Below are positions 1-8,230 of a DNA stretch of 64,000 bases, piece after piece (position 1 is the stretch's first letter; each line of letters starts with the position of its first letter). The stretch lies in assembly GCA_934746645.1 (NCBI GenBank), contig CAKVFE010000001.1, forward strand, positions 1-64,000, written 5' to 3'. Below the pieces are notes generated by a model. That model saw nothing but the letters and a program-made list of their open reading frames with translations, had not been told where the DNA came from and made no database searches. Both the position numbers and the translations under genes were made by a program. The DNA is from an uncultured Clostridia bacterium (GTDB taxonomy: Bacteria; Bacillota; Clostridia; Christensenellales; UBA1242).

Positions 1-77
1 TTTATATATATTATATTAATAATTATATTATTTAGTTTTATATATATTATATTAATAATTATATTATTTAGTTTTAT
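1..77. repeat. 36-bp AT-rich tandem repeat
   Basis: Positions 1-36 and 37-72 are identical 36-bp units made only of A/T except for one G each, and the first five bases of a third unit follow (73-77). The tract starts at the window edge, so the array may be longer. It lies just downstream of the stop codon of the PolC-like gene. There are no spacers between copies, so it is a tandem repeat and not a CRISPR. Confidence 0.9.
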
Positions 78-91
78 CATAAAACAATTTT

Positions 92-1654
92 TTATAATTG
101 ATAATCACTATCAACAAGTTTGATAAATACTTCTGCAGTTGCTATAGCATCATGTACTGCTCTATGTGCATTTTCCAAAGATACATCCAATACAGTAGCT
201 ACAGTTTTAAGTTTGTAGTTTTTAATACCTTTTAGTTTTTCTTTTGCTAGTACCATTGCGTCTATTTGTGGATTGTCAAAATTATACCCTTGTTTTGTAC
301 CAGCTAAATACATAAATTTGTAGTCGAATGCAATGTTGTATGCAACCAATACCGAATTACGAGTAAATTTATAAAAATCTTGTAAAACATCTTTGATTGT
401 ACGACAATTGGCTACCATTTCATTAGTAATACCTGTTAAATCAGTTATTTGGTCTGGTATAGGTTGAGAAGGCTTTATAAGCACACTAAATGTTTCTATT
501 ATTTTACCATCTCTAACTTTGCAAGCACCAATTTCTATCATTTCACAAGTTGTAGCATCTAGACCAGTGGTCTCAACATCAAATACTACACAATCGTGTT
601 CTTTTAAGAACTTATTCTTATTTTCAACTACAACATCAAACAAAGTTGCTTGAGCTAAATTTATGTAAGGTTCTGGTTCAACGAAAATATATTTTTCATT
701 TTCAGCCTTTTGTTCTACTACTTCTTCCACCTTTTCAGGCAAAACACAAGATGATATTCCCTTTACCTTAAAGTTTAATCTACCATTAAATTCTTCAGCA
801 TCGCCTACAACAGCAATCTGCTGTTTATCTTCAATACTTTCAAATTTTTCCAAAGTTTCTTTTGTTGGGAAATAAACACATTGGACTTTTCCATAGTCGT
901 CAATCAATGTAAAGCCATAATATTCTTTTTCATCGCCGTTGCTACTCTTACGCTTAGAGATATAACTTTTTTTAGTTATATAATTTATAGTTCCTGCAAT
1001 AGTAACATTAGAGGACTCACTTGTAAGAGATTTTGATGCAAGAGCAATATTCTCAGTATTTGTGCCACAAATATGTTCAACATTATTTAATTCGTATGTG
1101 ATTGGAGCAAATTCCTCTTCGTTGGTATTTTGAAATATTGTAGTGTTATTATCTAGTATATCTTCAAACTCATTTACATTATTTTTAGCAATCAATTTGA
1201 CATCAAACTGCTGAAAATAATTATCTTCCAAGAAAAGTTTTAAACTTGTTTCAAAGTTTTTATTTTCTAAATATGTGTAAAATACATCTTGGCATTTAAC
1301 TACAACAGAAACTTGATTATCGGCTATATTTACGACAAAATCATTATCTTGCATAGTAGCTAAAATACTTGCATAGTACTTATTTAAATAATATTTAACT
1401 AAATCAACAACAATAGTTTTTTCAACTAAACTCTTTTTGCATTTTAATTCTACACTCAAATTAGGAATAGCTAAAAAGTTGATAATTTTTTCTTTAAGTT
1501 CATTCTTATAATTATCTGAAAAATTAAACTCTATCCTATAAACAACTTTAACCACTAACGAATTAGTGGCTTTGTTGTATGATATGTTGACTATTTTTAT
1601 ATTATCAAATAGTTCTTTCATATTAAGTTTTAAGTAATTAAGTAATTTATCCAT
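92..1654 (-). CDS. PolC-derived protein: N-terminal domain, OB fold and DEDDh exonuclease only
   Basis: Resembles the N-terminal part of Gram-positive replicative polymerase PolC (about 1,440 residues in B. subtilis) but is only 520 residues. Residues 1-200 look like the PolC N-terminal domain. Residues 216-305 form an OB-fold-like segment. Residues 355-520 are a DnaQ-type 3'-5' exonuclease with D359 and E361 (DVETTG), D444 (NIAFD) and H497/D502 (HRAVHD). In PolC the exonuclease is inserted in a PHP domain; here a linker of about 45 residues joins OB to exonuclease, no PHP segment is visible, and the protein stops right after the exonuclease. The gene sits after rseP, near polC's usual place (rseP-proS-polC in B. 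subtilis). It could be a stand-alone proofreading subunit or the first half of a split polymerase whose remainder lies beyond the window. Confidence 0.8.
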   Translation of the reverse strand: MDKLLNYLKLNMKELFDNIKIVNISYNKATNSLVVKVVYRIEFNFSDNYKNELKEKIINFLAIPNLSVELKCKKSLVEKTIVVDLVKYYLNKYYASILATMQDNDFVVNIADNQVSVVVKCQDVFYTYLENKNFETSLKLFLEDNYFQQFDVKLIAKNNVNEFEDILDNNTTIFQNTNEEEFAPITYELNNVEHICGTNTENIALASKSLTSESSNVTIAGTINYITKKSYISKRKSSNGDEKEYYGFTLIDDYGKVQCVYFPTKETLEKFESIEDKQQIAVVGDAEEFNGRLNFKVKGISSCVLPEKVEEVVEQKAENEKYIFVEPEPYINLAQATLFDVVVENKNKFLKEHDCVVFDVETTGLDATTCEMIEIGACKVRDGKIIETFSVLIKPSQPIPDQITDLTGITNEMVANCRTIKDVLQDFYKFTRNSVLVAYNIAFDYKFMYLAGTKQGYNFDNPQIDAMVLAKEKLKGIKNYKLKTVATVLDVSLENAHRAVHDAIATAEVFIKLVDSDYQL

Positions 1655-1671
1655 ATCGTAATTCTTTTAAT

Positions 1672-2721
1672 TTAACCTATTAAATGTATAAAATCTACAA
1701 TCACAACAAATGCAAATAACAATATTAATCCAACAGTATGAATCTTATTTTCTACATCTCTATTAATAGGTTTTCCTCTTATCCATTCTATAAGTACAAA
1801 CACCATTTTTGCGCCATCTAAAGCTGGAATTGGCAACAAATTAAATACAGCCAAATTTACAGCAATAAGTGGAATTAACAACAACAGATTGTACATACTA
1901 ATCGCACCTGCATCAGCAATATAACCTATAGTCGTTATTGGCCCACCAACATCTTTTAGTCCATACTTTCCAACTATTAATTGTCCCAATATAACAAGGC
2001 ATTGCCAAGCCATTTCAAATGTAAATGGCACAGCTTGAAGTAATGCTTTTCCGAAAGATAATCTCACATAAGAATTTTGCATTCCAATAATTCCTACTTC
2101 CTTACCTTCTTGAACTGTAGTATACTTTTGTACGACTATCTCTTTCTTCTCGCCATTTCTTATAATGGTCATTTTAATATCTTCACCAATATCAAAATTT
2201 TGAGTGATATTACCAATCGGATTAAAGAAAGAGATTTTTTCATCATTGCAATGAGTTATTATATCTCCCACTTGCAATCTATCAACCGAATTATTAATAC
2301 CTTCAATATTGTTAACCATTACTTGTCCATTACCAATAACAGCTAGAAGTACTACGCTAAATATAATTGCAGATAAAAAGTTGAAAAATGCTCCACAAAA
2401 TAGTACTATCAATCTTTTCCAAGGCTTTTGAGCATTAAATGAGCCATCTGCCTCATTATTAGTATCTTCACCATCAAAAGCACAATACCCACCTAAAGGA
2501 ACAAGTCTGATTGAAAACACTTCTCCATTTTTCTTAGTTTTAGTAAAAAGAGCTTTACCAAATCCTATAGAAAATTCGTTTATTTTAAATTTTAAGATTT
2601 TGCCAGCAGTATAATGTCCAAATTCGTGAATAGTAATCATTAACAATAAAACTAAAATCGCTAATGCTATATATCCAAGTCTAGCAAATACTGAACCGAC
2701 ACTAAGTATACAACTAATCAA
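1672..2721 (-). CDS. rseP: Site-2 intramembrane zinc metalloprotease RseP/RasP
   Basis: Cleaves transmembrane anchors such as anti-sigma factors and signal-peptide remnants within the membrane. The M50 zinc motif HEFGH is at residues 32-36 in the first membrane helix, a PDZ-like segment lies at about 136-205, and the third ligand motif LDG is at 301-303 before the last helices. Length (349 residues) is slightly short for the family. The start is TTG at 2719-2721, chosen because GGAGAG lies about 6 bases upstream and no ATG is available there. It follows cdsA, as in Bacillus, but dxr, which usually separates them, is absent. Confidence 0.93.
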   Translation of the reverse strand: MISCILSVGSVFARLGYIALAILVLLLMITIHEFGHYTAGKILKFKINEFSIGFGKALFTKTKKNGEVFSIRLVPLGGYCAFDGEDTNNEADGSFNAQKPWKRLIVLFCGAFFNFLSAIIFSVVLLAVIGNGQVMVNNIEGINNSVDRLQVGDIITHCNDEKISFFNPIGNITQNFDIGEDIKMTIIRNGEKKEIVVQKYTTVQEGKEVGIIGMQNSYVRLSFGKALLQAVPFTFEMAWQCLVILGQLIVGKYGLKDVGGPITTIGYIADAGAISMYNLLLLIPLIAVNLAVFNLLPIPALDGAKMVFVLIEWIRGKPINRDVENKIHTVGLILLFAFVVIVDFIHLIG

Positions 2722-2739
2722 ATAACTCTCCTATTAATT

Positions 2740-2767
2740 AAAAGTATTGCTACAAAACAATACTTTT
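2740..2767 (-). terminator. Hairpin between cdsA and rseP
   Basis: A 10-bp perfect inverted repeat (AAAAGTATTG / CAATACTTTT, 8-base loop) ends in a short T run in the 100-bp gap between cdsA and rseP. The T run is weak, so it may reduce rather than stop read-through into rseP, or act as an mRNA processing or stability stem. Confidence 0.5.
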
Positions 2768-2821
2768 AAAACATACTCTTAAAAAATATATTAATTATAA
2801 ATAACAATTATAACTTAAAAG

Positions 2822-3760
2822 TTATTTAAGAAGGAATAATGCAAAAATTAATACAAAACTTGCATTAAAGATAAGTCCGTCAACTCTATCCATAACGCCA
2901 CCATGTCCTGGGAATATGGTACCATAATCTTTTACACGAGCACGGCGTTTTAGATAGCTTGCAAACAAATCTCCCATTTGACTTATAACTGAACCTACCA
3001 AACCTAAAATGGCTACTGTCCATAATGAAGCTACAGACTCAAACGCTTTTACAAATTCGGCATTAATGGTAAATAAACCATATACAGCAAACGCTGCAGC
3101 AACACCACCAGCTAGTCCACCTATAGCGCCACTAATTGTTTTATTAGGGCTTACTCTAGGACAAAGTTTAGGACCTTTAAATGTCATTCCTGTAACCAAT
3201 GCCAATGAATCAGTAACAATTGTTACACAGAATACTGTCAACAATAGATAATAATCAAATGGTGCGTTAACAACATTTTCACTAATAGACAAATCAAATA
3301 AATGGTTAAGGACAAACAAACTAGCAAACATTAAAGCTGGATAAACCAATATAATTGAAGTATTAATAGCTTTTTTAAACGCATACAAACTAACCTTCTC
3401 TTCTAATTGGTATTTACTCATTTCTCTTGCTGTTTGTTTTCTTAATATTAGTGTTAGTAAAAAAGTTACAATAAAATATAATACCATCAAGCCAATAACC
3501 ATCAACAAATAATATTGCCAAGCAAAATTAAATGTGAAAGCACAAACCAATCCTACAAATAAGACTGCAGGAAAAGAGCCTACTAAATATATATTATTGT
3601 ATTGTTTGCTTCTCTCAAATACTCTACCAACTTCTACAGTACCCACAACAGCTAAAGCACCTATAACAACATCAAATATGTAAGGTGTTAATAATCTAGA
3701 TACAAAAGCTAATATTAGTCCTATTACAAGATAAGCACTCGTAAGTAATCTTGTTTTCAT
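2822..3760 (-). CDS. cdsA: Phosphatidate cytidylyltransferase
   Basis: Makes CDP-diacylglycerol from phosphatidic acid and CTP, the branch point of phospholipid synthesis in the membrane. The 312-residue protein has about eight hydrophobic helices. The full family signature runs over residues 268-294, with SYLKR, KDYG, FPGHGG and DRVD in order; VSPNKT (203-208) is the other conserved block. Its ATG overlaps the uppS stop codon by four bases (ATGA), so the two are translationally coupled. Confidence 0.96.
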   Translation of the reverse strand: MKTRLLTSAYLVIGLILAFVSRLLTPYIFDVVIGALAVVGTVEVGRVFERSKQYNNIYLVGSFPAVLFVGLVCAFTFNFAWQYYLLMVIGLMVLYFIVTFLLTLILRKQTAREMSKYQLEEKVSLYAFKKAINTSIILVYPALMFASLFVLNHLFDLSISENVVNAPFDYYLLLTVFCVTIVTDSLALVTGMTFKGPKLCPRVSPNKTISGAIGGLAGGVAAAFAVYGLFTINAEFVKAFESVASLWTVAILGLVGSVISQMGDLFASYLKRRARVKDYGTIFPGHGGVMDRVDGLIFNASFVLIFALFLLK

Positions 3761-4482
3761 TTGTTCTCCTTAATCGCTCCAAATCGTCTATTTCTTTTAG
3801 AATAATTAATTAATGCTTTATACAATTCTTTTTTATGAAAATCTGGCCAGTATGTCTTTGGAAAATATAATTCCGAATAAGATCCTTGCCATAACATAAA
3901 ATTAGATAATCTATTCTCACCACTTGTTCTAACAATAAAATCAGGATCAGGTATTGACGCTGTATACAAATATTTATGTACTATATTATCATCAACTTCT
4001 TTAATTCCGTCTTTAATAATATTGTTTATTGCTCTTACAAGTTCTGGTCTTCCACCATAATTAATACACAAATTAATAACCATTCCAGTGTGATCTTTAG
4101 TTTTCTCCAACGATTCTTCTATTGCTTCTACTAAATCATCAGGAAATTTTTTATAATCACCAGATACCATAAATTTTACATTTTTTTGAAGCAATTCTTG
4201 CAAATCTTTTCTTATAAAATCTCTAAACAATTCAAATAATGTATCAATTTCATCTTTAGGTCTATTCCAATTTTCAGTAGAAAATCCATAGATACTAACA
4301 AAATTTATACCTAAATTAAAGCATTCATTAATAATTTCTTTACAAGTAACAATACCTGCCTTATGCCCCATAGAACGAGGCAATCCTCTTTGTTTTGCCC
4401 ATCTACCATTTCCATCAATAATAAATGCTATATGATTTGGAATTTTTTTTGAATCTAATTTATTTTTCTCAAACATTTTCAT
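3757..4482 (-). CDS. uppS: Isoprenyl transferase (undecaprenyl diphosphate synthase)
   Basis: Extends farnesyl diphosphate with isopentenyl diphosphate in cis to make the C55 lipid carrier for peptidoglycan. The 241-residue protein has the diagnostic HIAFIIDGNGRWAK block at residues 17-30, with catalytic D23 and the phosphate-binding GNGR. Near the C-terminus IRTSGE and SNFMLWQ carry the arginine and serine/glutamate residues that bind the homoallylic substrate. An alternative ATG exists two codons in. It lies between frr and cdsA as in most Firmicutes. Confidence 0.96.
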   Translation of the reverse strand: MKMFEKNKLDSKKIPNHIAFIIDGNGRWAKQRGLPRSMGHKAGIVTCKEIINECFNLGINFVSIYGFSTENWNRPKDEIDTLFELFRDFIRKDLQELLQKNVKFMVSGDYKKFPDDLVEAIEESLEKTKDHTGMVINLCINYGGRPELVRAINNIIKDGIKEVDDNIVHKYLYTASIPDPDFIVRTSGENRLSNFMLWQGSYSELYFPKTYWPDFHKKELYKALINYSKRNRRFGAIKENK

Positions 4483-4550
4483 ACTCCAAAATTAAAGTTA
4501 TACTTATAAGCCATTAACATATTAGCAAACTTTATCTTTTGTATGTAAAT

Positions 4551-5117
4551 TTAGATTTCCATTATTTCTTTATTTTTAGATTCTGCCAATTTATCTATTT
4601 TTTCAATAGAGGTATCTAAAGCTTTTTGTACATCTTTTTCTAAACTTGCTAATTCATCTTCTGTAAGTTCGTTGTTCTTTTTCATTTTCTTAAATTCGTC
4701 TAAAACATCTCTACGACAATTACGACAACTTACTTTAGCATTTTCAGTTAGTTTGTTAACTTCTTTAACAACTTCTTTTCTTCTTTCTTCTGTTAGTGGT
4801 GGGAATACCAATCTAATTACTCTACCATCATCTGATGGATTAACACCTAAATTAGCTGCTTCAATAGCTTTTGATACAGCTTTTACTTGTGACATATCCC
4901 AAACAGAAATAAGCATCATTCTTGCTTCTGGTACAGAAATATTAGCCATTTGATTAATAGGAGTTAAAGTTCCATAATAATCAACTACAACTTTATCCAA
5001 TATCTTTGGGTTAGCTCTACCAACTCTTATAACTCCCAATTCACTTACATAATAATTGATTGCCTTTTCAATTTCTTCTTCATAAGATAATAGGCTTAAA
5101 TCTACTGATTCATTCAT
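4551..5117 (-). CDS. frr: Ribosome recycling factor
   Basis: Together with EF-G splits post-termination ribosomes. The length of 188 residues is typical. Conserved stretches include the N-terminal EEEIEKAI helix, VGRANP (residues 32-37), YYGTLTPINQMA and the C-terminal three-helix bundle with PPLTEERRKE. In Bacillus pyrH sits between tsf and frr; here pyrH is absent and frr has its own promoter and leader. Confidence 0.97.
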   Translation of the reverse strand: MNESVDLSLLSYEEEIEKAINYYVSELGVIRVGRANPKILDKVVVDYYGTLTPINQMANISVPEARMMLISVWDMSQVKAVSKAIEAANLGVNPSDDGRVIRLVFPPLTEERRKEVVKEVNKLTENAKVSCRNCRRDVLDEFKKMKKNNELTEDELASLEKDVQKALDTSIEKIDKLAESKNKEIMEI

Positions 5118-5143
5118 AAATATTTTTCCTTTATTGTATATTT

Positions 5144-5191
5144 TTGTAATACATTACAATTCATTTTACTAAAATTTTTCTAAATATGCAA
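5144..5191 (-). promoter_or_regulatory. frr promoter with dyad at the predicted start site
   Basis: On the minus strand, -35 TTGCAT (5186-5191) is followed by a 17-bp spacer and -10 TAAAAT (5163-5168). The predicted start (about 5156) falls in the dyad TTGTAAT-N2-ATTACAA (5144-5159). A second dyad lies upstream at 5203-5213/5232-5242 (TAACTTAATAT and its complement). Confidence 0.6.
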
Positions 5192-5276
5192 ACAAATAAC
5201 TTTAACTTAATATCTTTTAATATATATTAATATATTAAGTTATATATATTTATGTTATTTTGTATTTTTCATCAAA

Positions 5277-5309
5277 AAAAAATTTACCTATGTTCTAGGT
5301 AAATTTTTG
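5277..5309 (-). terminator. Intrinsic terminator of rpsB-tsf
   Basis: Perfect hairpin with 13-bp arms (AAAAATTTACCTA and its complement, 5-base loop), followed on the minus strand by a run of T. It lies 12 bases after the tsf stop codon and separates rpsB-tsf from the frr operon. Confidence 0.85.
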
Positions 5310-5320
5310 ATTATATTTAA

Positions 5321-5974
5321 TTACTTATTGCCATTAGCTTGGCTCATAACTTCTTCAGCAAAGTTTTCAGTTCTCTTTTCTAAGCCTTCACCCATTTCGT
5401 ATCTAACAAAGCGTCTAACACTAATTTTTTCACCGATTTTCAATACTGTTTCGTTGATTAAATCAGTAACAGTTTGTTCTGGATTCTTAACAAATGGTTG
5501 ATTTAGTAAACATGTATCTTCATAGAATTTTTTAATTCTACCTTCAATCATTCTTTCAACGATCTTTTCAGGTTTACCTTCGTTAAGAGCTTGTGCCTTT
5601 AAGATTTCCTTTTCATGTTCCAAATCAGCAGCAGGTACTTCTTCTGGTTTAACATATAGAGGATTAGCAGCTGCTATATGCATAGCAATATCTTTACATA
5701 ATTGAGCAAATTGTTCACTCTTAGAAGCAAAGTCTGTTTCACAGTTAACTTCTAGTAAAACACCAATCTTACCACCCATGTGGATGTATGATGTTACAAG
5801 ACCTTCAGCAGCAATTCTGTCTGCTTTCTTAGCAGCTTTAGCCATCCCCTTTTCTCTCAACCATTCGGTTGCTTTGTCAAGGTCGCCATTACAAGCTTCT
5901 AATGCGTTTTTGCAGTCCATCATACCACAATTTGTTCTCTTACGCAATTTTACAATATCTTCAGTTGTAGACAT
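5321..5974 (-). CDS. tsf: Elongation factor Ts, short form
   Basis: Nucleotide exchange factor for EF-Tu. The N-terminal UBA-like region reads LRKRTNCGMMDCKNAL (residues 10-25) and the EF-Tu-contacting core has CETDFASKSEQF near residues 78-89. At 217 residues it is shorter than the 280-295 of E. coli or B. subtilis and closer to the compact Thermus type (about 196), so the C-terminal core subdomain is probably reduced. It follows rpsB by 21 bp in the universal rpsB-tsf pair. Confidence 0.96.
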   Translation of the reverse strand: MSTTEDIVKLRKRTNCGMMDCKNALEACNGDLDKATEWLREKGMAKAAKKADRIAAEGLVTSYIHMGGKIGVLLEVNCETDFASKSEQFAQLCKDIAMHIAAANPLYVKPEEVPAADLEHEKEILKAQALNEGKPEKIVERMIEGRIKKFYEDTCLLNQPFVKNPEQTVTDLINETVLKIGEKISVRRFVRYEMGEGLEKRTENFAEEVMSQANGNK

Positions 5975-5995
5975 AAATATAAATCTCCTTAATTA

Positions 5996-6766
5996 TTATT
6001 CTTTAACTTCAGTTTCAACTTCAGCTACTTCTGTTTCAACAGCTGGGGTTTCAGTTGTAGTTTCGTCTTCAACATTAACTACAACACCTTCCTTAGCTTC
6101 GATAACTGCATTAGCAATAACACCAGCAATAAGTGCAACTGCTCTAATAGCGTCATCATTACCAGGGATAACATAATCAATTAAGTCAGGATCACAGTTA
6201 GTATCAACTAGAGCAACGATAGGAATATTTAATGCTCTTGCTTCTTTAACAGCAATATGTTCCTTTTTAGGGTCTACTATGAACATAACATCTGGTAACT
6301 TAGTCATATCTTTGATACCACCAAGGTATTTTTCCAATTTGTCGCGTTCAGCTTGAAGTTTAAGAACTTCTTTCTTAGGTAATAGATTGAATTCACCAAC
6401 TTTTTCCATTTGGTTAATCTTATTAAGTCTATCAATTCTAGAACGGATAGTCTTAAAGTTAGTTAATGTACCACCTAACCAACGAGAGTTGATATAGTAC
6501 ATTCCACAACGCTTAGCTTCATCAGCGATAGCTTGTTGTGCTTGTTTTTTGGTACCAACAAATAATATTGTCTTACCTTCTTTTGCAGCATCACGAACAT
6601 AAGCATAAGCTTGTTCTACTAATACTGCTGTATCCTCTAAGTTAATGATATGAATATCATTTCTAGAGGTAAAAATGTATTTGCTCATTTTTGGGTTCCA
6701 TTTTCTGGTTTGATGACCAAAATGTACGCCAGCTTCAAGCAATTGTTTCATTGAAATTACAGCCAT
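5996..6766 (-). CDS. rpsB: 30S ribosomal protein S2
   Basis: Binds the 30S head-body junction and helps recruit S1. The opening ISMKQLLEAGVHFGHQTRKW is the family hallmark, followed by IINLEDT and FVGTKKQA. The 256-residue protein ends in an acidic, low-complexity tail rich in E, T and V (about residues 228-256) that is longer than usual. The start is fixed by AAGGAGG about 8 bases upstream. It is the first gene of the rpsB-tsf transcript. Confidence 0.97.
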   Translation of the reverse strand: MAVISMKQLLEAGVHFGHQTRKWNPKMSKYIFTSRNDIHIINLEDTAVLVEQAYAYVRDAAKEGKTILFVGTKKQAQQAIADEAKRCGMYYINSRWLGGTLTNFKTIRSRIDRLNKINQMEKVGEFNLLPKKEVLKLQAERDKLEKYLGGIKDMTKLPDVMFIVDPKKEHIAVKEARALNIPIVALVDTNCDPDLIDYVIPGNDDAIRAVALIAGVIANAVIEAKEGVVVNVEDETTTETPAVETEVAEVETEVKE

Positions 6767-6868
6767 TTTATTTCCTCCTTGTTTTTATTCCTCCTCAATT
6801 CGTTATAACTCCATAAACCACCATATAGGCAACAGTTTACAAATAGAACTGAGTGTGTAATTTTCAAA
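6767..6868 (-). promoter_or_regulatory. rpsB 5' leader, possible autoregulatory mRNA structure
   Basis: About 100 nt of untranslated leader. It contains a small stem (CAGTT/AACTG, 9-base loop) near its 5' end, a CCTATATGG element, and two Shine-Dalgarno sequences in tandem (GAGGAGG near 6790-6796, AAGGAGG near 6773-6779). Only the second is followed by a start codon. S2 mRNAs are autoregulated in several bacteria; whether this leader belongs to a known class cannot be told by eye. Confidence 0.4.
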
Positions 6869-6874
6869 CGATTT

Positions 6875-6903
6875 ATTGTATCATATACTTAAATATAATT
6901 CAA
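6875..6903 (-). promoter_or_regulatory. rpsB promoter
   Basis: Minus-strand -35 TTGAAT (6898-6903), 17-bp spacer, extended -10 TGA-TACAAT (6875-6883). Strong match to a housekeeping promoter. Between it and the terminator at 7207-7231 lie about 300 bp of featureless AT-rich DNA with no credible ORF. Confidence 0.7.
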
Positions 6904-7206
6904 CTATAAATTATCATTTTTTTTAATTTATTTTTAATAATTAATTCCTATATTTCTTACATTTTTTAATATTAATAATTTGCTTTTTAATACATATAAT
7001 TAACTCAACAGAACAACAAAAATATCTTATAATGACCAAACAAAATATTTAATACTTTAATTTTAAAATTATATTTTCCTGCAATATAAAAATAAAAATT
7101 GCAAATTAACCATTTATGGTAATACATAGAATTTTCTATATTTTTAATGAGCAATTTAGTATTATGCAAATATGTCAATTTTGTCCTTATATAGTCATTA
7201 TTACAA

Positions 7207-7231
7207 AAAAGAGGTTCTAAAACCTCTTTAA
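7207..7231 (-). terminator. Terminator after the DUF1292 gene
   Basis: Hairpin AAAGAGGTT/AACCTCTTT with a 4-base loop and a following T run on the minus strand, a few bases past the stop codon of the 7235-7552 gene. Confidence 0.85.
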
Positions 7232-7234
7232 TAA

Positions 7235-7552
7235 TTAATCTACATTAATTCCTTCTGCTTTAAGCAATTCGTAGTATTCCTTAAATACTTCATCAACAAC
7301 TTTTTCGTCATCAACAAGTACAATGCAATCTTCATCATCAATTTCTTCAATACTAAATACTAGTGCTTCATCATCATTAACACCAACGATTTTAGTAACT
7401 GGTTTTAAAATTGCATAAATTTTTTCATTTAGTGGAATAACTGCAATTTGTTCAAATTCTGTTTCTTTATTATTTTCGTCATAAAGTTTAAGATTTTCAT
7501 TATTGTTTTCATCCAATAACATTTCAATTTGACTTCTTTCTTCTTTTTCCAT
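7235..7552 (-). CDS. DUF1292 family acidic protein (YrzB-like)
   Basis: A 105-residue, strongly acidic protein. The pattern of a short acidic N-terminus, LYDENN, FEQIAVIPLNEKIYAILKP and EDEALVF-like segments matches DUF1292 (YrzB family), whose function is unknown. In Firmicutes this gene usually sits beside ruvX and the alaS region, and here its ATG directly follows the ruvX stop codon, with AAGGGG as Shine-Dalgarno inside the end of ruvX. alaS and ireB, common partners, are not in the window. Confidence 0.75.
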   Translation of the reverse strand: MEKEERSQIEMLLDENNNENLKLYDENNKETEFEQIAVIPLNEKIYAILKPVTKIVGVNDDEALVFSIEEIDDEDCIVLVDDEKVVDEVFKEYYELLKAEGINVD

Positions 7553-7987
7553 CTACTTTCCCCTTTGATTAAAGTTTAAATAATCCTGTAAAATAATTGT
7601 TGCTGCCAATTTATCAATTACAGTTTTTCTTTTTTGTCTGGACACATCAGCAGAAATCAGCAATTTTTCAGCTGCTACAGTGGTTAATCGTTCATCATAA
7701 TAAACAATTTTTTCTTGTGTATACTCTTTAAGTTTTTCGCAAAACTCATAAGTCTTCTCTACACGCTCACCACTAGTACCGTCCATATTTTTTGGTAGAC
7801 CAACAACAATCTCTTTAACACCATGTTTAGCAACAAGTCCAGCAATATACTTACAATCCGAAATTATGTCTTTTCTTTCATAAGTTTCTAATCCAGACGC
7901 AATTATGCCCATAACATCACTTAATGCTATGCCTATTCTTCTTTCTCCAAGGTCTAAAGCCATTGTTTTATAATATGTACTATCCAT
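7553..7987 (-). CDS. ruvX: YqgF/RuvX family RNase H-like nuclease
   Basis: Putative Holliday-junction resolvase homologue also tied to 16S rRNA 5'-end maturation. The RNase H-like fold is marked by ALDLGERRIGIALSD near the N-terminus (first catalytic Asp), VGLPKNMDG, YDERLTT (catalytic Glu) and a C-terminal IDKLAATIILQDYL (last Asp). The frame is open from a TTG at 7991-7993; I place the start at the ATG two codons later, but no Shine-Dalgarno decides it, and the ATG before ALDLG is a third option. Confidence 0.9.
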   Translation of the reverse strand: MDSTYYKTMALDLGERRIGIALSDVMGIIASGLETYERKDIISDCKYIAGLVAKHGVKEIVVGLPKNMDGTSGERVEKTYEFCEKLKEYTQEKIVYYDERLTTVAAEKLLISADVSRQKRKTVIDKLAATIILQDYLNFNQRGK

Positions 7988-8039
7988 AACCAAATAATAC
8001 CATATCTGGAAAAAATTTGCAAATCAAATCATTATTCTA

Positions 8040-8174
8040 TTAAATTTTTTCAATCTGTTTTTTTACAGCTTTTTTACCTTTTTCTACCAATTGTTCGGCT
8101 TTAGTATTATTAGTTACAATTAATGCACCAGCAATTACACCTAGTGCCATACCTATTAATAAACAATCTTTCAT
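8040..8174 (-). CDS. Small single-pass membrane protein, 44 residues
   Basis: The ATG at 8172-8174 has an excellent Shine-Dalgarno (AAAGGAGG, 6-base spacing), so the longer upstream frame is not used. Residues 5-21 (LLIGMALGVIAGALIVT) are a probable transmembrane or signal-anchor helix and the rest is a basic amphipathic tail (KKAVKKQ). This layout recalls YtxH-like small proteins, but there is too little sequence to assign a family. It lies between iscU-like and ruvX. Confidence 0.65.
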   Translation of the reverse strand: MKDCLLIGMALGVIAGALIVTNNTKAEQLVEKGKKAVKKQIEKI

Positions 8175-8230
8175 AATAATCCTCCTTTGTATTAATTTTA
8201 TTATTACCAAATTTGGATTATTTATTACAA

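Noticed and set aside
1..77. Possible CRISPR array because the unit is 36 bp
   Set aside because: Copies abut without spacers and no cas gene is present.
5778..6176. 132-residue plus-strand ORF
   Set aside because: Antisense to tsf and rpsB; low-complexity S/T/A translation mirrors the reverse of those genes.
6904..7204. Gene or structured RNA in the 300-bp gap upstream of the rpsB promoter
   Set aside because: Only short, weak dyads and no ORF with a ribosome binding site on either strand.
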